Origin: Planctomycetota bacterium | GTDB taxonomy: Bacteria > Planctomycetota > UBA1135 > UBA2386 | DNA: 53,495 nucleotides | Assembly (NCBI GenBank): GCA_014192625.1 | Contig: BJHM01000026.1 | Coordinates: forward strand, 1 to 53,495 | Direction: 5' to 3' | Part shown: positions 16,223-22,832 of the stretch, piece after piece | How the letters are laid out: each line of letters starts with the position of its first letter | Position numbering within the stretch: position 1 is the first letter of the stretch | Notes under the pieces: generated by a model | What the model was told of the DNA's origin: nothing | The model's input: the letters and a program-made list of their open reading frames with translations, nothing else | Database searches by the model: none | Position numbers and translations under genes: made by a program

Positions 16223-18600
16223 TTTCTTCGCAGGACAAACTGGTGCGGATCGGCGCGATCTTCGGATTGGCGCTCGTGATCGTGCAAAGCTACCTGCTGT
16301 TTGTGATGACCGCGCAGCACGAATCGTGGCTCGTGCGCAGTTATCAAAACCGTTGGTCGTTCCGCGATGTGCCAAGTATCCGCGGTGCCTTGCTGGACCG
16401 TTTTGACCGGCCACTCAGCCATGATGAACCGCGTTTTGAACTGTCCTGCATCTACGAGCGCTTTCGGCTGTGGCATCCAGTGGCTGCCGCCATCCACGGT
16501 GCCTCACTGTGGTCATCGCTGCGCGGCGATTTGCGCAACTACACTTATGCCGCCGGGCCGTTGGGTCCAGAAGTGGCGGCGCGCGACTTTCTCTCACTAC
16601 CCGTGACGGCATTGGCGGAAGGCGTGCTGCCAAAGGAAGTGCGCAAAGCGCTTCTGCAGAGCGCCTACACGGTGTTGGTTGCCTGCAGCGAACGAACCAA
16701 AGCGAACGTGCGCGGGGACCTGCGAAGTGCGTTGCAGAACCCTGGCATGTTGCAGCTGGGTGACGTTCCAGGTGTGCGCGCCGTGGAGGATATGGAGGAG
16801 CAGTTTGCAGGGATCCTGTCGCGCTTTCGTGCCTTGGATGAAACCCTGAGTGAAGTGTTGCCGCCATCGGTGGTGGGCGCGCCAGCTGAGATGGAAACAG
16901 TAAAAAAACATTCGCTGATCGCGCAACTTGACCTGCTGCGCACGTTGAGTATCGAACAGCGCAGGACGAAGCATCTCGACAAACAAGGCATCGAGCGACC
17001 GGGCGAACTAATCGAGCGCACTGCGCGTCTATTGTTTGCCAACGTGCCGTTCACGATTGCTGCTTCGGTGCGGGTCGCTGCGAGCGATCAGCCGGGACTG
17101 CTGCTGGAGCCATCGGTTTTGCGGGTTGCTGCGGCGAACTTGCCAAAGTCCCTGGCGCAGATCCTGGGCAGCACGAGCCAACTCGATCGTGGGCCGCCAC
17201 AGGGCGACAAGGCATGGCAACGCTTTGAAGACTACATCGACGGACGAGTGGATAACGCGATGGCCGATGACCTCGCAGACCTTGTGCCCGATAGCCTAAC
17301 GCCGTTGCAAGATCACAGCCTTGCGCTTCGCGATGCGGCGCTCAGGAGCTACGAGCATTTGTTGCGGTCCAGTGAACGTCGCGGCAGCAGCGGCATTGAG
17401 GCTTCGCTCGACGCAGAACTCATTGGCAAGCCAGGCATGCGCCTGATCGAGCACGATGCGCAGTCGCGCGAGCAGCTGCTGTTTGGCAGCTTGCGAGTGC
17501 AGAAGGGCAACGATGTCGCGCTGACCATTGACCTCGACCTGCAAAACCTGCTCGATGCAGAAGTGCAGGCTTCGTTGTTGCATTGGCAGGCGGAAGCCAC
17601 CGCAAAGGGCCGTGACGCGGCGCGAGTCGACGTTGCTTGTGCTGTGATCGATGCGCAAACGGGTGACGTGCTGGCTTTGGCTTCGTCACCAACCGAGCTC
17701 GACAAACAGCCGCGTATCCCGGCTGCGTTGAGTTGGCGCGGCAATGGCGCGATTGGTTCGCTGCTAAAGCCGCTGTTCCTCGTCGAACAGTTTGCCGCAA
17801 CCGCAACGGACCTGCCGCACAAAGACCTGGGCACATTCCTGCCATGCAACCGCCTTTGGCATCGGGTGGCAGGTCAGCAACTCGAGTGCGATGGCGTGCA
17901 CGGCGTTTCTGGGACGCGTCCTGAGTATGCGTTGGCCATGTCGTGCAACGTGTTCTTCTTTCAGGTTGCTGAGGGCCTTGAAGAAGCCGGTTTGCGTCGC
18001 GCGCTCTGGCGGTTTGGCATGCTCCCACCCGAAGCGATTGCCGATGATGGCCGTTATCAGGCAAGGCCTGCCGAGTTGCCTGAGTCGCTGTGTGCGGCGC
18101 CGCGTTTTAGCGGCAGGCAACTCGTCCAGCAGCGCGGCATCGGTTACGGCATCGAGAGCAATCCGCTCAGCCTTGCGCGGGCTTACGCGGCACTCGCTAC
18201 TGGGGTGCTGCCAACGATCGGGTTGCGCCGCGGCGAAGTGCGGGCCGGTTACAGTTTGTTGATCGAGGATACTTTTCTGGCGACGGTGCGCGAGGGCTTG
18301 CGGCAGTGTGTGCAGACGGGCACCGCGAAGCAGCTAATGCAGCTCAAAACCTTGGCGGTTTGCGGCAAGACCGGCACTGCTGAGATTGGCAGCAAGGGTG
18401 ACAACAACGCGTGGTTTGCCGGTTTTCTGCCGACGCGCTCGGCCTCGGGCACCCAGCTTTGCTTTTGTGCCGTGGTCTATTCGGTGCCGGATAAGACGCA
18501 CGGTGCAGACGCGGCCGGGCAATTGATCGACGAGCTGTTTTTGCAGATGGCCAAAGATCCAGAACTGCACTCGCGGTATCTGCGGGAGGCCGGTCGATGA
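16219..18600 (+). CDS. mrdA: Penicillin-binding protein 2 (elongasome transpeptidase)
   Basis: This class B penicillin-binding protein cross-links new peptidoglycan with RodA during elongation. The 793 residues exceed the usual 600-650. The N-terminal membrane helix is at about 10-31. The transpeptidase domain runs from about 425, with VALTIDLDLQ, the active-site SxxK as Ser514-Lys517 (SLLK), SxN as Ser575-Cys-Asn577, and KTGT at 717-720. All catalytic motifs are intact. The excess length lies in the region between anchor and transpeptidase (about 60-420), which is long and helical and probably forms an enlarged pedestal. The GTG start overlaps mreD and the stop overlaps rodA (ATGA). Confidence 0.93.
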   Translation: MISSQDKLVRIGAIFGLALVIVQSYLLFVMTAQHESWLVRSYQNRWSFRDVPSIRGALLDRFDRPLSHDEPRFELSCIYERFRLWHPVAAAIHGASLWSSLRGDLRNYTYAAGPLGPEVAARDFLSLPVTALAEGVLPKEVRKALLQSAYTVLVACSERTKANVRGDLRSALQNPGMLQLGDVPGVRAVEDMEEQFAGILSRFRALDETLSEVLPPSVVGAPAEMETVKKHSLIAQLDLLRTLSIEQRRTKHLDKQGIERPGELIERTARLLFANVPFTIAASVRVAASDQPGLLLEPSVLRVAAANLPKSLAQILGSTSQLDRGPPQGDKAWQRFEDYIDGRVDNAMADDLADLVPDSLTPLQDHSLALRDAALRSYEHLLRSSERRGSSGIEASLDAELIGKPGMRLIEHDAQSREQLLFGSLRVQKGNDVALTIDLDLQNLLDAEVQASLLHWQAEATAKGRDAARVDVACAVIDAQTGDVLALASSPTELDKQPRIPAALSWRGNGAIGSLLKPLFLVEQFAATATDLPHKDLGTFLPCNRLWHRVAGQQLECDGVHGVSGTRPEYALAMSCNVFFFQVAEGLEEAGLRRALWRFGMLPPEAIADDGRYQARPAELPESLCAAPRFSGRQLVQQRGIGYGIESNPLSLARAYAALATGVLPTIGLRRGEVRAGYSLLIEDTFLATVREGLRQCVQTGTAKQLMQLKTLAVCGKTGTAEIGSKGDNNAWFAGFLPTRSASGTQLCFCAVVYSVPDKTHGADAAGQLIDELFLQMAKDPELHSRYLREAGR

Positions 18601-19739
18601 AGGTGCTGACCGTCCTTGCGCGGGTGGATTGGTGGCTGTCGCTCGTCACCATCGCTTTATGTCTCGTGGGCCTGTTGTTCCTGCGCTCGACCACGCAAGA
18701 CGACCCACGCTTTCAGGCGCAGTTTGGCAAGCAGGTGCTGTTCGTCATCCTGAGCCTTGGGCTTGGGTTCTTCTGCATCCTGGTCAACTACCTTCGGGTG
18801 TTGCGTGCGGCGTTTTTGATCTGGGGCCTTGGGGTGCTCTCGCTCGCGCTGTTGCCGGTGTTTGGCTCGGTCATCAATGGCTCTCGCCGCTGGTATTCGC
18901 TGCCTGGTTTCTCAGTTCAGCCGAGTGAGTTTGCCAAGCTCACGGTGGTGATCGGCCTTGCCGCATTGCTGCGCTTTGACCGGCGAAATCGCGCCTTCGG
19001 CGGGCTCTTCATGCCGCTGCTCGTGGCCATGCTGCCAGCCGGATTGGTGCTGCTGCAACCGGATCTCGGCAGCGCGCTGGTTTTTGGTCCAGTGCTTTTG
19101 GCGATGTCCTACGCCGCAGGGGTGAGCGGTCGCACTATTGCGATCGCTTTGGGGGTCGCCTGTTTGGCGTTGGTGGTCGCTTATTTTGAAGGCATGCATG
19201 GCTACCAGAAGGAACGCATTTCGGTCTGGGCGCAGCATTGGTATTGGGATGCAACGGAGCGCGATGTGCGCGAGATCTTGCGCGGCGCGGCCTACCAGCC
19301 TTGGCAGGCATTGATTGCCATGGGCAGTGGCGGGATGGCGGGCTTCGGGCTCGGTGAAGGGCCGCAGAATCGCTACTCATTCCTGCCGTATCGCAGTGAG
19401 GACTACATCTTCGCAGTGGTTGGTGAGGAGACCGGCTGGCTTGGCTGTGCGCTCGTCCTGTTGCTCTACCTTGCGCTGGTGTTTGGCCTGCTAAGGCTGG
19501 CGATGAATATCCGCGAGCGCTTTGGCCGACTGGTCTGCGTCGGCGTCGCCGCATGGATTGGTTGTCAGTCGCTGATGCACGCGGCGGTCTGCTGTTGGCT
19601 TGTGCCATCGACCGGCGTGCCAATGCCGATGGTCAGCTATGGCGGCAGCTCCGTGCTTGCAACGGTGCTCGGCGTGGCACTGTGTTTGGGGATCGGCGCA
19701 AGGCGCGAGCCAGTGCTTGCCGGTGATGGCTTTCGCTGA
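18597..19739 (+). CDS. rodA: Peptidoglycan glycosyltransferase RodA (SEDS)
   Basis: RodA polymerises glycan strands from lipid II in the inner membrane together with PBP2. The 380-residue protein has about ten membrane helices. SEDS hallmarks are clear: SVINGSRRWY (91-100), VQPSEFAKL (108-115), the catalytic Asp156 in LLQPDLGSALV, SEDYIFAVVGEETG, and PMPMVSYGGSS near the end. It overlaps the PBP2 stop by 4 bp. It is the last gene of the elongasome operon; a 14-bp tandem array begins 4 bases after its stop. Confidence 0.95.
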   Translation: MKVLTVLARVDWWLSLVTIALCLVGLLFLRSTTQDDPRFQAQFGKQVLFVILSLGLGFFCILVNYLRVLRAAFLIWGLGVLSLALLPVFGSVINGSRRWYSLPGFSVQPSEFAKLTVVIGLAALLRFDRRNRAFGGLFMPLLVAMLPAGLVLLQPDLGSALVFGPVLLAMSYAAGVSGRTIAIALGVACLALVVAYFEGMHGYQKERISVWAQHWYWDATERDVREILRGAAYQPWQALIAMGSGGMAGFGLGEGPQNRYSFLPYRSEDYIFAVVGEETGWLGCALVLLLYLALVFGLLRLAMNIRERFGRLVCVGVAAWIGCQSLMHAAVCCWLVPSTGVPMPMVSYGGSSVLATVLGVALCLGIGARREPVLAGDGFR

Positions 19740-19743
19740 GTTG

Positions 19744-19840
19744 GCTATGGCCCGTTCGCTATGGCCCGTTCGCTATGGCCCGTTCGCTATGGCCCGTTCG
19801 CTATGGCCCGTTCGCTATGGCCCTTCGCTATGGCCCTTTG
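19744..19840. repeat. 14-bp tandem repeat array between convergent genes
   Basis: Five perfect copies of GCTATGGCCCGTTC (19744-19813) are followed by a 13-base copy (19814-19826) and a degenerate copy (19827-19840). The array sits between the rodA stop and the stop of the minus-strand lipoprotein gene. No classical terminator is visible in the 130-base gap. Confidence 0.93.
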
Positions 19841-19869
19841 GTGCGGGCTTTAGGCTGCTGCTGAGCGGC

Positions 19870-21753
19870 TCAGTGGTGCGCGTGCAAGAGAACTAAGTCG
19901 CGGCTCTCGATCTGTACCGTAGCAGTGCTTGTTTGCGGCAGAAGTAGAGTGGGATCTTTGGTCTTGTGGGCGATTGGCGTTTGTGAGGGCAGTCGGACTA
20001 CTGCCACCCCAAACGACAGCGAACTCGATTGGCTCACGAACGTTTCGATGGGTGCTGCATCGAGGTCGTGCCACTGCACTGCTGCTTCATGCAGCGCGCT
20101 GGCTTCGACAAACAGCGTGCGACCGTTCACGAGCGGCACGCGGAACAGGTCGTTTTCATCGTCGTAGCTCATGGTGCCAACCGTGGCGGGCCGCTTTTTA
20201 TTCACGATGTAGGCGCGGACGGATAGCGCACTGTTGGACTCATTGTGGTTCGTCGCGTTTTGGTCATTGGGATCGCTGTCTGCCTGATCGCTTGCGATTG
20301 GCGGACTGTGATCGGCAATGACGAGGCGCGTGGCAGCGCCCTGAATGGCAAGCACGAAGGACAACCCGTTTTTAGCGAAGTGTGCGGTGATTACGCCGCC
20401 AGCTTCGGTGTCGAGGCGATGACTCGCGAGGAGTGTGCCGCTACAGCGATCGATGAGTGCGATAGTGAGGACGTTGTTTGCGCTATCTTTGCTGCACGCC
20501 AGCACGCGCTGCGACGAAGTAGCGAGGATCTGCAAGGCAGCCATTGGCAGTTCGATGGCAAAGCGCTTTGACCAATCCGTTGCCAAACAGGCGATCACGC
20601 CGGTGTGCGCCAGAGTGGTGCTGGTGAGGATCGCACCATCGGTGTCGAGCGTGCCGCGTATGCCGCTCTCATCACACTCCCAACCGGGCGAAAGCGTCAG
20701 GCGACAGGGTTGCCACTGCTGTGCTTTGGTGACGATCGGATTTGAGGTGAAGCTCGCGCCATCGTTGCTGGTAGCAAACTGCAAGTCGCTTGCCGAACCG
20801 TCCTCGACGATGGCGATTGGCGTGTGAGTTGGATCAAACACACAGAGCACCGAATGCGAAGCACCCTGCGCTGGCTGCACGAAGTGGCGCGTTGCGTAGT
20901 AGCCGTTTGCGAGTTCGAGAGCTTCGCTGAACGAGGCGGCGATCGGCCCACTGGTGATGCCGTTTTGCACGATGCTCTGCAGCGTCGCGCCGTTTTGCGC
21001 TGCTACAAAGTGGTAGATTGCGCCATCTGCTGCGCGAACGCCACACGCGACCACCGCGCGATTCGAGTCGAGCAGCAGCGGGATCAGAGGTGCTGCGGGC
21101 AGGAGACCCTGGTTGTCGAAGCGCATCGCACGCAGGGGTTGCATCGCATGATCGAGCAACAGCAAGGTAAAGAGGCCATCGTGCAGCACGAACCAATCGT
21201 TGTTCTTGCCATGTGCGAGCTGCGCGCTCGATTGAAATAAGCCGTTTGGCAGACTGTGCCTGAGTGCGTTTGAAAGACCCGCGCGTTGCGGGGCGATGCC
21301 GGCGATGAGATCGCACGCGGCGGCGTTCTGGATCGTTGGAGCTGGCACGCAAACGGCGACTGCCAAGCAATCGCTACGGTCGCTGATGGCAAGTTCGGCA
21401 GTCGTGCTAAACGGCGCGTTGCCACCGGCACCGATCGTGAACGTGCGCAGGAGTGCGGCCGAAACTGGCACGCCGATGCTGGTGCGGAAGTAGTTGCCAA
21501 ACGAATCGCTGACCAGTTGGCGACCTTGCACCGTGTTGCCGGCGGTGCTGAGTAGGACCGCATCGGGGTGCGACAGGCCACTGTAGTTGCCTAACGCTGC
21601 GACCTGCGATGTCGCACCAAGGGAAGCGACCACGTTTGCCGCACCATTGCCGTCATTGCATGCAGCAAACAACAATCCGGCAAACGAGATTGCCAGCAAT
21701 GGCAAAGGCGTGCGCAAGGACCGTATGAGTGGGTATGACATTGGACGACTCAC
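19870..21753 (-). CDS. Unrecognised lipoprotein, probably beta-rich
   Basis: I do not recognise a family. The 627-residue product begins with a lipoprotein signal ending at a lipobox (LFAAC) followed by a Gly/Asn-rich linker. The rest is regular, with many short beta-like strands and turns such as YFRTSIGVPV, GAIYHFVAAQNG and RVLACSKDSANNVLTIALID, compatible with a beta-propeller. It would be exported and lipid-anchored. The GTG at 21753 and the ATG at 21741 are both possible starts. It is probably transcribed alone; the MoxR operon ends 270 bases upstream in the same direction. Confidence 0.8.
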   Translation of the reverse strand: MSRPMSYPLIRSLRTPLPLLAISFAGLLFAACNDGNGAANVVASLGATSQVAALGNYSGLSHPDAVLLSTAGNTVQGRQLVSDSFGNYFRTSIGVPVSAALLRTFTIGAGGNAPFSTTAELAISDRSDCLAVAVCVPAPTIQNAAACDLIAGIAPQRAGLSNALRHSLPNGLFQSSAQLAHGKNNDWFVLHDGLFTLLLLDHAMQPLRAMRFDNQGLLPAAPLIPLLLDSNRAVVACGVRAADGAIYHFVAAQNGATLQSIVQNGITSGPIAASFSEALELANGYYATRHFVQPAQGASHSVLCVFDPTHTPIAIVEDGSASDLQFATSNDGASFTSNPIVTKAQQWQPCRLTLSPGWECDESGIRGTLDTDGAILTSTTLAHTGVIACLATDWSKRFAIELPMAALQILATSSQRVLACSKDSANNVLTIALIDRCSGTLLASHRLDTEAGGVITAHFAKNGLSFVLAIQGAATRLVIADHSPPIASDQADSDPNDQNATNHNESNSALSVRAYIVNKKRPATVGTMSYDDENDLFRVPLVNGRTLFVEASALHEAAVQWHDLDAAPIETFVSQSSSLSFGVAVVRLPSQTPIAHKTKDPTLLLPQTSTATVQIESRDLVLLHAHH

Positions 21754-21776
21754 CGAAGCGTTCGACGGTAGTCATT

Positions 21777-22052
21777 TTACTGGCAATGGGGAAGCCCTGT
21801 AGGTCGCGTGCGAGCGACGTTTTTTAGGCGAGTCTTTACGCTAAAGCGCAGGTGCTGCAGGATTGCAAGCGCACGGTTTCCTTCCAACGCCACCTGCAGC
21901 CACCGTTGCCACGCGGCAATCCGCGTCCCATAGAGCAGTGCGGCATCGTCATGCGAGCTTGGAGCCGCGCGCGCGGCAAGGCTTCTGCGAACGTTATTGG
22001 CGGAGTGGTGAATCGCTGGCGGGTGACTATTTGCCGCCGTCGCCTTTCGCAC
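21777..22052 (-). CDS. Possible small ORF after the MoxR operon
   Basis: A 91-codon frame overlaps the end of the Gln-rich gene by 26 bases. Its last 60 residues look protein-like (LLYGTRIAAWQRWLQVALEG), with hydrophobic and charged residues mixed as in a folded helix. The first 30 residues are low-quality and there is no ribosome-binding site. It may be a remnant or chance. Confidence 0.22.
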   Translation of the reverse strand: MRKATAANSHPPAIHHSANNVRRSLAARAAPSSHDDAALLYGTRIAAWQRWLQVALEGNRALAILQHLRFSVKTRLKNVARTRPTGLPHCQ

Positions 22053-22827
22053 CGCTTTGCTGACTTTTCAGATAGGCCTCCCAGTAGTGCCGGAACTTTT
22101 CCGGCACTTTGGGCGGCGAGCCGCGGTTCTTCAGAAAGTTGACATACGGTTGGAGCTGGCCCCACTGCCCGTCGCCATCACCTCGTTGGTTGGCGGCAGT
22201 ATCAGGATCCGCTGGTGATTTGCCGTTGCGGTTCTGTCCAGAGTCCGAGTTTTTCTCGGTGCCATCTGGCTTGGATCCTGGCGGCATCGGTTGGCCCTGC
22301 GAATCTTTTTCGCCCGGCTCTTTGCCCTGTTGCTGTGGTTGGTTTTTGCCCTGCGGGTTTTGCTGCGGGTCTTGCTGCTGGCCTGGTTCCTCGCCTGGCT
22401 TCCGTTGCTGCATGAAGTCGGGGTTCTGATTGTCGCGTGGCTTTTGGCCCTGGCCCTTACTCTGCCCTTCCTGCTTTTGCCCTGGGTCTTTTTGCTGTTG
22501 CGGTTGTTTCTGCTGATCGTCCTGTTGGTCCTGCGACGAACTCTGGGACTGATTCTTCATTTGCGTGAGCTTCAGGATCAACTCCTCGAGGCTCTGCTCA
22601 ACGCCCGCACTTTGTTCCAAGGTGGACTTGAGCGAAGCCTTTGGCTGCTTCTGTCCTTCTGTGCTGCCCGGTTTGCTCGACTCCAGCAGCAGGCGGTCAA
22701 TCGCTTGCATCTGTTCGTCGACGCGCTTCGCGATCTCTTGAATCTCGCGTGCAGTATCTGGATCCTGCGCCAGAAGGCCGCTCGAAAACCAGATCAAAAA
22801 ACCGATCGCAAATGGGAGGGTGCGCAT
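22027..22827 (-). CDS. Secreted Gln-rich protein, last gene of MoxR operon
   Basis: No named family is recognised. The 266-residue protein has a signal peptide (about 1-20, ending SSGLLAQ), a helical segment (about 23-95), a very Gln/Pro/Lys/Asp-rich disordered middle (about 95-215) and a short ordered C-terminus. That end (QWGQLQPYVNFLKNRG then PEKFRHYWEAYLKS) resembles a Trp-Gly/Tyr-Trp motif I recall at the end of hypothetical proteins in such operons. It starts 5 bases after the stop of the 972-residue coiled coil. It probably acts in the periplasm with the other exported products. Confidence 0.8.
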   Translation of the reverse strand: MRTLPFAIGFLIWFSSGLLAQDPDTAREIQEIAKRVDEQMQAIDRLLLESSKPGSTEGQKQPKASLKSTLEQSAGVEQSLEELILKLTQMKNQSQSSSQDQQDDQQKQPQQQKDPGQKQEGQSKGQGQKPRDNQNPDFMQQRKPGEEPGQQQDPQQNPQGKNQPQQQGKEPGEKDSQGQPMPPGSKPDGTEKNSDSGQNRNGKSPADPDTAANQRGDGDGQWGQLQPYVNFLKNRGSPPKVPEKFRHYWEAYLKSQQSGAKGDGGK

Positions 22828-22832
22828 GGTTT

